Positions 11,342 to 23,680 are shown, counted from the stretch's first letter. The stretch is DNA of 64,000 nucleotides from Ectobius pallidus (GCA_964059195.1 CAXKWD010000005.1:39943825-40007824); one strand, 5' to 3'. Translations and numbers: made by a program. The notes: generated from the sequence alone by a model not told the origin.

Positions 11342-13454
11342 AGAGGAGCCTAGGGTGCAGCATAAAATGCGCGAGATGCGCGAGACTGCTGAGTCGAAGG
11401 AAGTAGTCGAGACAGGCTTGCAAAATCATAAACAGTTACTCACCAGAAATTCCTCGATGCCATCCTTCGTCTCTTGATTCATGAAATTACGAACATTTGG
11501 TATGTTTTCCTTGCTTTGATATCTCATTATTAAAGTGAGCAGACGGGGTATCGTTTGAGGGATTGCGAGTTAACAGCAGTGCAGGCATGGTGACGTCAAA
11601 GAGACTAGGGGCTGGCTGCGTCGATGTGTTTAATGCTTAATGAAAAACACAACATTGAAAATGTTGGGATATATTGATATATTTAACTATTTCCTATTGG
11701 GTTTTATTATCTTAGTAATGCTTACACTGAAAGAACCCTACATTCTATTCAGTGTCCACTCTTCCTGTTTCTGGTTTCTTTGTTTTCAACTATATGCCAA
11801 ACTACTGGTAAGTTATTGTATCGACAGCATCGAAGGTGCGGCATTTGTAACTGTAATAATTTGTAGAAGAGTTTGGATCGGTGCTCTTATCTCCTGATGG
11901 TGAAAACCTTAATGCAATCGTAAAACATTTTATTCTGCAACGACTAAGTTAAACAGCTCCCGCCTGCCTTAGCTTTGTCTTCGATGGTCATACACTGGTT
12001 CCGTAGAGCATATGCTGCTTGCGTCCACAGGTGAATGTGCGATAAACTTCAGTCTTTAGGTACCCCAAATGTTCTCTCTACTTATTACTTTTCTCCCTCC
12101 GATTTTCCCACTGCTGTTACATGCACGTCCTATGACAAAACACACTAATAATAACGAAAACAATGTTTTTGGAACAGTATGAATCATCCGATGCTGTCAG
12201 TACGAGAACACACGGCAGACTGGCCCCCACCACTCACAAACGCACATTGAAGCGGCGCATCCTAAGTCCACGATTCTTGTCTCCCCTCTCCGGTTATACA
12301 AGCTTTGCTTCCTAAGCTACCCGGTCGAAAACGAACATAGTCTAAACCTGTTTATGCACGGCTTTAATAATAAATGTTCATAGACGATTGATTAAAAGTG
12401 ATTCCCTAATGCACGGGTAATGCATAATTAAATTTAAATCACATCCTTCAAGCAAAGCACTACACATATCAAGGTGTAGTCGCTTATAATCACTCGTTTG
12501 AAGCATTAGGAATGCTGGAAATGAAGGCTAGTGCGTAGCTTGTTCAGAAACTGAAATATTATAGCAGAAAAATGATTACAGTCATGCCTCAAGCATGTTA
12601 AACGTGTGTCATTTCTAAGTGTATAATATAGCCTTTAGTGTTTCATAGTGCCACAAGCGTTATTAAAGTATATTATTTGAAGCAAAATTCAGGATTCCTG
12701 CTAAGCTAATATCTCATTAGCGTCAATGGATTCCTGAATCCAACGACCTACCATACATAGTCCATTCATTCCTTTCTTTTTTTCCCCTTTTCTATTAAGA
12801 AATGGCCCTCCTTCACCAGAGTGGTTCCTCTGCGAGCAGCTTCCGTACCAGCATAACGGTCCCACAGGCCACACTAACAGTCATGGGTAGGCCTATAAAA
12901 GTTGAACTGAATTCACGTATGGAAATCGCGTAGGCTAAGCAGCAATATTAAAAAACGTAGTTGATTAAACCGATCTACCACAAGTTATTTTATTATACAC
13001 AAGGGTTTCCCAACTCAACCGGAAATTCTTCCATTATTTCCATGACTATAATAGGCCTACACGTCTCTATTTTGGAGCCCTTCAATGAAAATAGGTCTAT
13101 CCATCTGATTTCTTAAAGCAGTCTTCCTTCAGATTGCATATTAATTCCATCAATATTTCATTATAATATTAGGCTTGAAAGTGTTGACATTTTTCTCACA
13201 ACTAGAGGATCAGATGTATCTTGAAGATGGCCTATCAACCATAAGACCACGGATTTACAAACTCTCTGGAACATATCAAGTGCAGACTTCATAGTCTCTG
13301 AATGGGTGTAAAGAACTAGGCTCGGCCTAAAAGTCGAAGATAAATAAGGGCTGACCGATAAATATTTTGTTTCAGACAGAAGTTTTAAATAATATTCAGA
13401 AGGTTTATATAACAACTTTTAATGGATAGGCCTATAAGAATATGCCTAATAAGG
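11342..13454. other. Intergenic DNA, nothing recognised
   Basis: Contains ORFs of 84-85 codons (11640 plus, 13161-13415 minus) with no recognisable domain and composition like the surrounding DNA. No TIR, LTR or SINE boundary was found. Confidence 0.5.
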
Positions 13455-13610
13455 AAGTTATATTTTTTTTACCTTCAACCCCTATTTTTTTCGACCTTGT
13501 TAATATTGACAACGTTCCAAACAAACGTTTTAGTACTACTTTTAGGATATGTGATAACTTTAAACGGAAGAAATTTTTTCATGCTAAGAGAGTTAACTTA
13601 CAGTGTTTTT
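13455..13610 (-). repeat. Unoccupied paralog of the 5.7/8.2-kb repeat
   Basis: Aligns to 5620-5711 and then, without a gap, to 8211-8274. At the point corresponding to the 2.5-kb insertion it reads ...TACTACTTTTAGGATATG..., a single TTA. It is therefore a pre-insertion paralog that documents the Harbinger-like target site. Confidence 0.8.
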
Positions 13611-14523
13611 TCAATTTAAAAAAATCCCCTTAACTACCTCTTGGTTCTATTTTGCCCATTCACGAAATCTATCGAGAAATTCTATGTATTTACATTAGGT
13701 ATAAGTCTGAAATCAATTTGTGCAAAATTACGGTAGCTATTTTCTCTATATACTTTTGAATTTACGATGGTTTTGGAATTTAGGGATCATGAAACTTAAA
13801 GGAATATAGACATTTTCCAGAAGTCGCATTATGGTAACGATGAAACAGAAACCGGTAGTATTTCCTCGAAATTTACGTAAACTATTTTATGGGAAATCCA
13901 CTATAGATAGGTCGGGATTGCAGGCGCATTACATTGTCTATCTCTGAACCTGCTGGGTATGCTGCTTGCATTTAGAAGAACGTGCCCATTTGCATATTAA
14001 CTGTATTAACGTATGTTACTGTATACCCGTTAGCCTAGATACAGTAAGCCTATAACATTGAGTAATAGTAGCCTATTGTTACAATTATTATGAGATGAAA
14101 AGTTACAAAGTGTCACAATATTTGGGCGATCGGTATAGTGAGTATAATTATCATGATAGGTTGGAAAGCAGTTGAATTAGTGGACCAAATGTTGAAAATT
14201 CTAGCTTATGAAATAAGAAATTTCGGCAATAATATATGGAGTAAGTTTGATATATACTGCAGAATTTAGGCGCATTCTCTTTCTTCCAGGTCACTGGATT
14301 CATTTGCAATACGTTGTAACAAGGTTGTAAGGATGGTACTTATATCTTAATCTGGTGCTTACAGTGTACAAGTACAGTTGATAGAAATAGAAGTAGTATA
14401 ACAAGCTACTCCAAATGTTATCTCGAGTTAACAAGTCTCTGCTCTCACAATTTAGTTTACATTATCTGAGAGAACAGAACTTTTTACTCAATTTAGTTTT
14501 AATGCAATTTTTACTACGGTACT
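13611..14523. other. Intergenic DNA, nothing recognised
   Basis: No protein domain, SINE box or inverted repeat was recognised. Confidence 0.5.
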
Positions 14524-14996
14524 TTTTCTTGTAATTGAATAAATCTTTATTTCATCTGGCAGAGTTAAGGCGTTAAGGCCTTCTCTTACACTCAACGAGA
14601 GACAGAAAAAAAGGAACAAACAAATACACTAACATAGTTCTATAAGTAATAATAATACATTAATTATATACATATACAGTAGATAATTCAGTCCATATTA
14701 CATGGAAGAAATGTATTTTAGCAAAATGTATTACACTAGGAAGAGAAGTAACTTAACTTTGATCTACAATATACAAGAAACAATAAAAAGCAAATGTTTT
14801 ATACCTAAAGAAAAAATAGCGTTTTTTGGAGATATTCGTTTAGCCTAATTTTAAATGTTGACAGCGTACAACAGATCCTGATACTGGAGGGAACAATATT
14901 CCAAGGACGTGCAGAAGTTGCAGTAAACGACCGGGAATATATGGATGTTGTATGGATAGGCATTGAAAGTAGAGAGTCATATTGTGATCTGGTATT
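14524..14996 (-). pseudogene. LINE ORF2 C-terminus and 3' UTR
   Basis: On the minus strand, 14996 to 14805 is an open frame ending TAG. It contains NTRSQYDSLL, ARPWNIVPSSIR and LSTFKIRLNEYL. This is the 'R....WN.LP..IR...s...FK..L..yl' signature that closes ORF2 in CR1/Jockey-group non-LTR retrotransposons. About 280 bp of 3' UTR follow, with AATAAA near the end (minus strand, about 14540). The copy is 5'-truncated, the usual product of aborted reverse transcription, and carries no catalytic domain. Confidence 0.75.
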
Positions 14997-15943
14997 TAGT
15001 GAGTGATTTTAAGATAAATACTGAATACTGAATACTAATAATTTAGGACCATCTGCCAAATAAATGAGGGTCTTTAATTCTGAAACGAATTGTGGTCTCA
15101 GTTTCAGAATAAAGTCCATTTTATGTAATTTTCAATATTCATCAGTTTGATATTATGTTGTCATATCTGTTTGATATTGTTAATGAGTTACCCAACCATA
15201 AAGGGATTTGTTTGTCGATAATCCTGTTTTAAGAGAGATGAATAAAGCTAAATATACTAGTACGGAATCCAGGAGATCTATGAGCTTGTAATCCTGTAGA
15301 ATTGGAACACAGAGAGAGATGTGTCATCCCAATTTGTCATGCTATGCAGTATATTAATCCACTGAAATGACATCATAAAACCTACTATATGTTAAACAAT
15401 TCATATTATATATTAAAATTTGCTCCTTGGTTACACAAGTAATAGTTTAAGCATTTTCCGAGTTGTTATTGCTACCAGTTCACTACGAATATAATATATA
15501 GCAGCATTCGTAAGTCCTTAGGATAGTTTAATTTACGAAAGCACTACCCACGGACAACAAGATGTGCAGTCAGCTAGGACGGGTCCATGTATAAAATAAC
15601 AACAGTCGAGGAAATAAACGGGTGCTTGCGTTAGTTGTTATGCAAAATTCTAAGCGTGCACATGTCTTCGTTGTGTGTATAGGCTAGTGCTAAGTAAAAC
15701 CATAGTCGTCTTGTATGTAATATAACGTGTTCACATCAAACAAAGAGTCAATTTTTTCTAACTGAACTGTGAATTCTGCATAAGCATTCTGCCTCACTTA
15801 GTCGTGTGCTGTCACATCCGACCGGTCACAAGGGAAAAATATCAACAGTACAAGCAAACTTTTAAGATCATCATCTATCAGAATCTCTAATAAGAATGCG
15901 TACATATAGAATTCTTAATCAATAATCACACCCGTATTAGATT
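14997..15943. other. Intergenic DNA, nothing recognised
   Basis: May include 5' parts of the adjacent LINE too decayed to translate. No other feature was recognised. Confidence 0.4.
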
Positions 15944-16135
15944 GAGCAAGTTGGTTGGTTTTATGGTTATTTAATTAGGAGGATGTACTGCAATTTAGGC
16001 TTGTGACCGTAGCCGGTGTGACGGAATTTTGTCCCGCAGGAGTACTTTTACATGCCTATAAATCTACAGACAATAGCCTATCACATTTAAGGCGGTTTTC
16101 CACCAAACGGATAAAACAGAAACTCGTGTCTTTCA
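15944..16135 (+). mobile_element. SINE 3'-body fragments
   Basis: The stretch at 15988-16110 (GCTTGTGACCGTAGCCGG, CGGAATTTTGTCCCGCAGGA, then TACATGCCTATAAATCTACA) has a divergent relative at 23548-23640. As I recall, it also resembles the body of a SINE widespread in polyneopteran insects. A word GTTGGTTGGTTTTATGG precedes it at 15950, typical of another common arthropod repeat. No Pol III head remains. Confidence 0.45.
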
Positions 16136-16466
16136 CAAGACTACTGCAACATTTTAGGAACAAATTGTAAACTTGAATTGTTGGCGACTGTTTTATATAG
16201 TTTTCTGTGTGGCTGTTGAATGAGTTCAGGGTTTATTTTGTTTCCACCAGACAGACAAAGCGAAAATAAAATATAAAAACATTTCTTTTGTCCTCGCCAG
16301 CTCAGTCGTTCACTACATCATTCTTCTAATAGAATTGTAGTGGGCTGTTGTTGTTTTTGTTTTGAGAGTCCAAATTGCCTCGGGAAAAGTCAACTCAAAT
16401 GATCTTCTCTATTCATTATGATTTTTGTACCAAAGGTCAGCATAGCATAAAACAGATTTTTATTTG
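16136..16466. other. Gap, nothing recognised
   Basis: No feature was recognised between the SINE fragment and the DNA transposon. Confidence 0.5.
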
Positions 16467-16735
16467 ATCCACGATGTGTACGGAGCAAATGTAAACAACA
16501 GGCTTACCTTGACTACCTGTGTTCTGTCGTTTCATTGGTTAATCGCACCAGCGCATACTTCACTATAGTGCGACAAGCTCAGTCAGATGTAGGCCTATAC
16601 TTCCAATTCGTACACATCGTGAAATTATTTGTATCTTAAGTGAGAACATAAGTTCTGTTAGGTAAGTAGCTTGCTTTCGAGTTATATCACAGGTTTATGT
16701 TTTACATCATATCTCTAACAAACAAAATTTCATTT

Positions 16736-17040
16736 ATGTTGAAGCATCTTCCGGGCTGTGGGCCATGGGCAGCCACCGCAACCAGCTAAGCCACGCCCAC
16801 CACGAATATATAAGCAGCTCCGTTTCTCTGCGGGCTTCGCCCGTAATGCGCTGACCTCAGTTAGCTTATTTGGTCTGGTCGGTCAAGCAGTTCAGTCAGC
16901 GTCAAGGTAGCAGCCACTGAAGAAGTTCCCCACAGCGGGACCGAAACGTCTGGCGATACTTGTTATTTTGCCTTTGGACCACGGCCCACAGCCCGGAAGA
17001 TGCTTCAACATCAAGATTCCGGTCGTGAAAGCCTCAGATG
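16736..17040 (+). mobile_element. 305-bp inverted-repeat insert, Penelope-like motif
   Basis: Bracketed by a perfect 12-bp duplication AAAATTTCATTT (16724-16735 and 17041-17052), and absent at the corresponding place in copy B near 41790. A 27-bp perfect inverted repeat (starting GTTGAAGCATCTTCCGGGCT) occupies 16738-16764 and 16983-17009. Between the arms are a TATATAAG word at about 16806 and, at 16917-16952, CTGAAGAAG...GGGACCGAAACGTC. The CTGAAGA/CGAAACGTC pairing resembles the motif found in Penelope-like element termini, some of which are hammerhead-type ribozymes. Identification as a Penelope-related fragment is inference; the insertion itself is certain. Confidence 0.7.
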
Positions 17041-17213
17041 AAAATTTCATTTGTTTTTATCGTTGCCGTGGCAACTAAGATGATTCTGAAGAAAAAAATT
17101 AACGTGAGATACTGAATACAAGACGTATTTTATAACATCATTAATTATTTCGTGTTTTTCACTAACATAATGTAAGTAAAAGTTATAAGCATAGTCTCCA
17201 TTAATTCTGAACT

Positions 17214-17563
17214 ATGGAAGAAAATTGCGGGCAGGGGCCTTCAGAACTTACATCACCAATAAAGAAACGTGTGCGAGGAGAAGGTTTGTCCAGAAAACAT
17301 TAAAAGAAAACCCTGAAGTAACTGAGCGAGATGTAGGAGTGAAAGTGGCGTCAGCCATGGGAGTACCTTCAAGTTCGGTTTTCAAAGTCCTGAAAGAATA
17401 TATATCTGTAAGAGGTGTCAAGTCACAGGTCAACATTAAACCAAAATCAAAGACAATAGTGAATTACTCAGAAAACTGGATTAAATGCGCCATCAGAAGA
17501 AAGGTGCATACATTTTATTTCAATAATGAAATACCAACTCTAAAAAAATCTGGCGAGTGTTAA
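17214..17563 (+). pseudogene. Transposase N-terminal fragment (helix-turn-helix)
   Basis: From ATG 17214 one frame reads MEENCGQGPSELTSPIKKR. A shift near 17280 moves to the frame ending at 17563, which carries ENPEVTERDVGVKVASAMGV, SSSVFKVLKEY and KCAIRRKVHTFYFNNEIPTL. I recognise this as the N-terminal helix-turn-helix region ('LS.STVFRVLKEY', 'IRR.VH.FY....IPTL.K') of a transposase family common in insects with a DDE_3-like nuclease. The catalytic domain is gone: the ORF stops at SGEC and the TIR follows about 200 bp later. Copy B retains only the first dozen codons. Confidence 0.65.
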
Positions 17564-17782
17564 TGATGACTCTTATCTCCCTAACTATAAGAAATCAACA
17601 TACAGGGGGTGTATCTAACAATACTAACAACTAAATCACAAGACTTAACCGAAAGAAAGGTTGACACAAATTGGCTTTACTTGTATCTAATTAACTAATG
17701 TCTCAAAAACTAACTCTTGTGAACTGTGCTTTGTACTTGCACATTCAGTTGCTTACTTTTACTCCGTACACATCTTGGATCT

Positions 17783-18027
17783 AGGCAGACTTTAGAGCAG
17801 CAGAAATGACCGAATGAAGAATTATGTAAACATTGGAGATGTCGCTTTGATTGTTTTTCGCAAGCATCCCAATTTTACAGAAATCGGAAGGTATCAAATA
17901 CAAAATTCGGACGAAGAAAATATACTCCTACAAGGAAACTGCAGTCACATTTAAACCACGTTTAATGAGTAGGGTAAGGGTTTAATGATTTAAAATCGCC
18001 TATAGTCTATAGCAAAATAAAATACAG
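17783..18027. other. Short gap, nothing recognised
   Basis: No feature was recognised. Confidence 0.5.
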
Positions 18028-18030
18028 TAA

Positions 18031-20503
18031 GGGTGGCGTGCACCATCCAGGAGTAAATCTTACTAAAGTAGTAAATTTAAGACGGAGACCTGGAGTATAC
18101 AAGAACCAGTACATCTGTCTCACTCTTTAAGTCATACTAGTAATGTGCTAGTGTGAGACAGACAAACCGGTTTTTGTTGCGTCATGTTCCCGTCTTAGAT
18201 TTACTACTTTAGTGCTTCTCTTTTAGTAACTTACTCTTTTAGTTGGTGTTGGAGAGCTCAATTGATAGTTACTTCTTTAGTTGTAACTAAAGTAGTAAAC
18301 GATTTTTACTAAAGAAGTAGTCGAATTCTGCGCAGAACAGAGCAGAAACATTAGTGCAGCGCAGCAGAACACGTGCATTTCAATTGCCGGTATTATTCAA
18401 GTGCCAGATAATGAAAAGGAAAGATTCGCTGAAACAATGAATATGAATTTGGGTTGTTCCAAATATTACCAATGACAATCTACATGTTTTAAAATAGGTC
18501 TAATAGTAATGTTTTATTCATTACTAATTTTAATTCCTTCAATTGAATATTTTCAGTTTAGTAGCCTACGTTAGGGTACTGTGATTACAATTTTTGTGCA
18601 AACTATTTCTGTATTATAATGCAAACAATTGGAATTTCCAGTTGATTTTCATAATTGATTCACTGTCAATATTATAATTATTTCTCTCATAATAATAATA
18701 AATTTCTAAAATATATTAAAATATTCTTCCCCAAAAACGATAAATCAATTATTCTACAGTTGTTTATCATAAATCTCACTATAATGAATTATTAATACTT
18801 ATTGACTGTTTAACAATAAGAAGTATTACACAAAATCATGAAAAAGGGGGGGATAAAAAGGATAACAAAACTAATAAGGGGCATTATGTTTCTGTCCTTT
18901 TTCAAATGCACAGAACATTTACTTAAAAAATATTACCTTATAAAAATAATAATATTACAACTGAGAAATGTAATATTTAAACAAAAAATGGCGGTACAAT
19001 ATTTCGGAAGCTATGAACTCCAATAATAATAATGTAGATGGTTGTGTGTTTAAAAATAATTTCAGTGACTACTTCTCTAGATCCTGTGCAGCTTCAACCT
19101 CCGGGCCCCTCCTTAAAATTTTCTTTCGGCACTCATGTTGGCATTTTTTTCTATATAGTTTATAATGCTTCTCACTTTCCTGTCCACAGGGTTAATTAAA
19201 TAGTTAGCAGCATACTATAGACCTGCAGCATCTGTTATAGTTTATTCCCAAACATGAAAGTCTCGTCTCACTCCACCATTCGAGACTTGGGGAGTCTTTA
19301 AGGAATGGTTTTACAATGTGTCCCCTTCTCAATGTACGCTAATCCCAGAGTCAGTCAAATTTTCTTCCGATGTGGCCTGTTTGGACATTTTTACACCTGG
19401 GTTAGAAAAAAGGACATATTATTCATTAACACTGCGGGTGCAACTATTGAACTTTTAGCTCTTATAATTATTGTTATAATCTGGCATTCGCAATGTTGTG
19501 CTTTAAGTTAAGCTATAGAAGTGTAATGTAATAAAATTAATTTACAATAATTACATTAAATTGTTTAACAATGAGAATCACCTATTGTTCAGTAATTCTA
19601 TGGTTAAGTAGCAGGGGGAAGTGTTTTCTGGGTAGCTCCAAGAACGGAGGCTTTCATTTATTGGAATGTACTATACCTCGCCGATATCTGTATCCATATG
19701 ATTAGCTTGAAATACATCGTCGTTTTCTGACCCAAAGTTAGGGAGAACTGCAACATCTAAAGGCCGATCCAGCTAGGAAGATATTTAAGAGCACATGAGC
19801 TCCTTGTACCGTGCAATGCAAACGTCCCTTCCACTCACTCTCCCCCTCACCTTTGGTGGACGTCTTCCTAGCTGGATCGCTCTCCGCAATGATATTTCCA
19901 CATTTGACTGGCTGAAATCACATGGATGTAGTGAGAATCTGACCTCGTTTCTTCCAAACGCCAAAATTTCATGTAAGGATTTATGAGCTTAATTATTTAC
20001 GTTATTAAATGCCCTACTAGGTATGGTTCGCTTAATATTTATTAAATCACCTGCCACAACTCTCATTTTTGGTATACAACCTTCTTCATCTCAATAACTT
20101 ATCCTCAGTTTAACTATGTAATCCATTTAATGTGATATGTAACTCACAACTCACGCAAATGCCACAGAACACACTTACTCCACAACTTTACTCCACCCCC
20201 TGAGTAGGAGTAAATATTGGCCTTATTTACTCCACAACTTACTACGTTAGTAACGTACTCCGTGTTGGTGCTCTCCACCACTTGTGGAGTAAGTTCATTT
20301 ACTCTGGGAGTAAATAAAATTTTTACTTCTTTAGTACATTCCTCTATGTTGAAAGCCGCCGAGTTTAGATTACTCCTGGTTGGTGCACGCCGTCCTTACT
20401 AAAAGAGTACGGTTACTAAAAGAGTAGCTTACTAAAGTAGTTAGAACTAAAGAAGTAAGGCTTACTAAAAGAGTAAATGGCATGAGTTTGGTGCACGCCA
20501 CCC
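18031..20503. mobile_element. PIF/Harbinger-like DNA transposon, copy 2
   Basis: Starts GGGTGGCGTGCACCA and ends TGGTGCACGCCACCC. Flanked by a perfect 3-bp duplication TAA (18028-18030 and 20504-20506). At 2473 bp it is nearly collinear with copy 1 at 5712-8210, differing by scattered substitutions and small indels. The same short ORFs recur because the copies are young, not because they are conserved proteins. Both share the terminal arrays of TACTAAAGTAGTA-type words and the internal second terminus (about 20363-20397). No transposase was recognised, so it is taken as nonautonomous. Confidence 0.88.
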
Positions 20504-20518
20504 TAAGAATTTATATCA

Positions 20519-21444
20519 AGGTAGGTGCTCTAGTTAAGGCCATGCTCCTGGTAAGGCCACTAATACTTTAACGTAAAAGTATCATACTTTGGCCCCTGAT
20601 TTCAACACCTACTTGAAGCTCGTCCTTCGAAGGTCAACTGACCAGAATTTCAATGTTCCTTCTCGATTCCTCGAGGAAAGACAGAAACTTTTGTGAAATA
20701 CGCGCTTCAGAAATAAAAACAAGATAAGAAATTAAATACATCTAATTATTTAAGTAGATTCATATCAGCATAAAATTATACGTGGATATATAGCTTACAT
20801 TGTGATCTTTTAAAGCATCTCTTTGTTGTATCTTCATTAACATACCAAGTTTAATAACCGAGATTGCAAATAAAAATATATAGTGCACCTGTTAAGGCCA
20901 CATACGATGCGATGCGATGCGATGAGGAGCGCTATTTCTTGATCATAATGTTCAAGTTCTGTTTGTGAATATCTACTTAATTTATAAAATTTAAACAATA
21001 ATGTTCACACTTTTCATACGGACCTGGGTTTGACCACGAACACATACATAATTTGCTTAATTGTTTATAATGAATTAATTAATCCATTAATTAATTAAGG
21101 TTTTACTATGTTTACACTACTTAACACATGTTGATGTGCCTATACGTTCAATTTATTTCAGATGGATAAAAAAGTGAGGCAAAGAGTACAGAGCTGGTCA
21201 GAAGATTGCAGTGTACCCAAGTGGCCTTATCATGACTACATGCTCCTCATAAAGCCACTGTCACATGATTTCATTTTATATTTTTTGCTATCAATGTCAT
21301 TAAGTAATATAATTGTTTCTTGCCCGAAACAACTTATTATAGTCATCTCTTCATAGCTGAGTGTGAAAATTATAAATATGGAAATTATAAATACTTTGTT
21401 TTTGATTTTGAAAATTAACGTGGCCGTAACTGGACCACCTACCT
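20519..21444 (+). mobile_element. TIR element with GGTAGGTG ends
   Basis: The left end AGGTAGGTGCTCTAGTTAAG (20519) corresponds to the inverse of the right end, which reads AGGTAGGTGGTCCAGTTACG on the minus strand from 21444. Both are followed by GGCCA. Internal TTAAGGCCAC and TAAGGCCAC words repeat the inner part of the TIR (20559, 20893). A 64-codon ORF at 21162 begins directly after a splice-acceptor-like TTTATTTCAG. It reads MDKKVRQRVQSWSEDCSVPK, which I do not recognise and could be a leftover transposase exon. Superfamily and TSD are unresolved. Confidence 0.5.
20900..20924. repeat. GATGC short tandem repeat
   Basis: About four GATGC units, inside the TIR element. Confidence 0.8.
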
Positions 21445-21449
21445 CATAA

Positions 21450-22929
21450 AAATTCCAAGAACATGTCCTTTAGTTTGACTTATAAAATATGTTTTCTTCA
21501 TTTTTTATAATTTACTTGGTTATATAAACTAATAAAGTGAATTCTACGAAAGGAAAGAAAATAAAATTTAAAGAATTTCAAGTTATGCAAATTTGATTCA
21601 GAACATAAATTACCGGGGAAATTTCACTACCATTTTTAACAGTATTTTATCAGTTATAAGTTGCAATATACGATGAATATCACGTGCAAATTTTCAAATG
21701 AAAATGGTTGCTTATTATCAGCTAACAAAGCTTTTGTACATAAAAAAGCTTTATGTTTATAGGACTACTGATACAATGAGCGCAAATTAAAACTAAATGG
21801 TACCACTTGACTCTAGCTCTGGATTATCAATACAAAAATTATCTCCTGAAAAATAATTTTTCTTCCTTTGACGTTCATTAAATTAGATTCACTTCAGACT
21901 TCAAGATGATTCAATTACACAATGAGAACTGAAGTACGAACTGCGGGTCAAAAGTTTTCAAGAGTCCTTGTCCTAGGATTACTAAGGTTCTGAAAATAAT
22001 AGACTACCATATGAACCACTATGCATGCTTTCATTTAATGAACAAAGTCTTAGCAGTGAACTTCCTAAATCAAATTCTAGTCGTAACAATATGATTGATA
22101 GAAAAGAAAGAAGAAGAAAAACAATTATTTTTTCAATAACAGCGCGAAAGTATTATTGTGGTGAATTAAAAGGCGCTAACAATATTTGTACTGTAAGATG
22201 GTTAGTACTGAAAAGTGCTGTCATGTGTATTAGAGCTTATTCTAATGTTAACTATTATTTACTGAAATCCAGTCCTATGCAATTGTTAATAAGTTACTTT
22301 TATATTAAGCGCATAATAAGTTAAGTAATTTTAATGTAGCTTACGGGTATCATATCGATCAGCTGATTTAGGTCTCCTCAATCCTAAGATATTTTAAGTA
22401 AAAAAAGTGTGTCTATGAACATCGTAAAGAAAAATTGTACCAAAGCTACATTTTACATTGAGTTAAATGTCTGCTTGAAATACGATACGTCGATTTTATC
22501 TACCACTTTACAAGTAAAAGATTTGCTTTTTTGTTTTTGTTAAAAATTAACTAGAGTACGGTTCAATGGCTATAATAAGAAAGCACAGGACATAATTATT
22601 CAAGTATGAATGAAAATATGTAGCAACGATTGCAGTCTGAAGGAAGTAAATATTTAAAAGAATATATTTGATAATGGAAAAGGTAAATATCGTATATACA
22701 ATTAAACCCATACAAATAAATATTCGTACTCCTATTGGCAACTTACAAGATAATTATAATATATTTCATGAATAAAAATTACCTTTCGTTTACCAGACTA
22801 GTAATCTGCCTTTGAGCTACAGAGACTACTTAAGAGACCAATATCTGTCCATTTAGAGGAAACAGTCTGTTCGATAGTTTGTGTTTTGTTTTGCTGTATT
22901 GGTGTTGGTGTTGTCAAAATTCGGAAACA
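21450..22929. other. AT-rich gap, nothing recognised
   Basis: ORFs of 64-99 codons (for example 22025-22324 plus) are basic and low-complexity without domains. No repeat boundary was seen. Confidence 0.5.
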
Positions 22930-22934
22930 ACACA

Positions 22935-23085
22935 AGGACTAGTCTAGTCAGTCTGATGGAAAACCGCCTTTATGCACGCATAAATGCCATCGACCTGGGC
23001 CAGAATCGAACCCGAAATCTTAAACACAGAAAGCCCCCACGATACACAGAAAGCACCCAGGCCGACAGATTGACCAGCAGTAAGT
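22935..23085 (-). mobile_element. tRNA-derived SINE, minus strand
   Basis: The minus-strand reading has a B-box-like GGGTTCGATTCTGG, then CCCAGGTCGATGGCATTTAT and GGCGGTTTTCCATCAGACTG. The order of tRNA-like head, B box and 'GGCATTTA' body is typical of arthropod SINEs. The head near 23040-23085 is decayed. Confidence 0.55.
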
Positions 23086-23547
23086 TTACTTAATTAATAG
23101 TAATAATAATATCAGATAAACTGACAGTAACAAAGCGCCAGATGGGGTTAATAGGCCATATTTATTTCTTAGGAAAGTTTGATAAGAATTTATGTGGAGG
23201 AATAAATGGGATAACTACAATATTAACGGAACGAATTTAAATCACAATTCTTCACGTCAACAATTAGCCTCTTCCTTAACATCTGAAGTCGTTCAAATGT
23301 TCAAATGTTCAAATGTTCAAAATATTCAAATGTTCATTCATTGTCACAGAGAAACAATGAAAACTGTTTACTTATGATTTATGAACAATGGGGTATGTGT
23401 CCATCTTTGCTAATATCACCAATGTCACCTTGTGGCATGACGGCCAATGCTCTATTGGAAGTAAACAATCAACTATGTGACACTATCAGAAGTATATCAG
23501 ATTGCCTGATTTTATTGTTATTATGGACTATTTTTTTACTGTTACTT
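23086..23547. other. Gap with short tandem repeat
   Basis: Only an 8-mer repeat around TCAAATGT at about 23293-23335 stands out. No gene was seen. Confidence 0.6.
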
Positions 23548-23680
23548 AGGCTTGTAACCGCCGCTGGTGAGAAGGAATTTTTTCTTAAGTGTTATTTTTC
23601 AATGCCTGTATATCTATAGACATTGGACTTTGTCATTTGTGTCACATAAATGTCACCAACCTGAGAAACCTGCTTTACCT
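23548..23680 (+). mobile_element. SINE 3'-body fragment
   Basis: GGCTTGTAACCGCCGCTGGT and the following 90 bp parallel 15988-16110, so this is a second, diverged fragment of the same SINE body. Confidence 0.4.

Larger units (their letters stand above)
16467..17782 (+). mobile_element. DDE transposon copy A with nested insert
   Basis: The left end GATGTGTACGGAGCAAATGT (16472) and the inverse right end CTCCGTACACATC near 17765-17777 form TIRs, extended outward by a TTGATCCA-like word at both ends. The same TIRs, subterminal sequence and coding start occur at 41528-42186 (copy B). Copy A keeps a frameshifted transposase N-terminus (17214-17563) and a 305-bp insert (16736-17040) absent from copy B. 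The end of the element and its target duplication are not resolved. A Tc1/mariner-related assignment rests on the protein fragment. Confidence 0.75.

Noticed and set aside
13161..13415. 84-codon minus-strand ORF (GHLQDTSDPLVVRKMSTLSS)
   Set aside because: No recognisable family and no splice or repeat context; length is within chance.
16917..16952. A working hammerhead ribozyme
   Set aside because: The core reads CTGAAGA instead of CTGATGA and the third stem is essentially absent; kept only as a motif resemblance.
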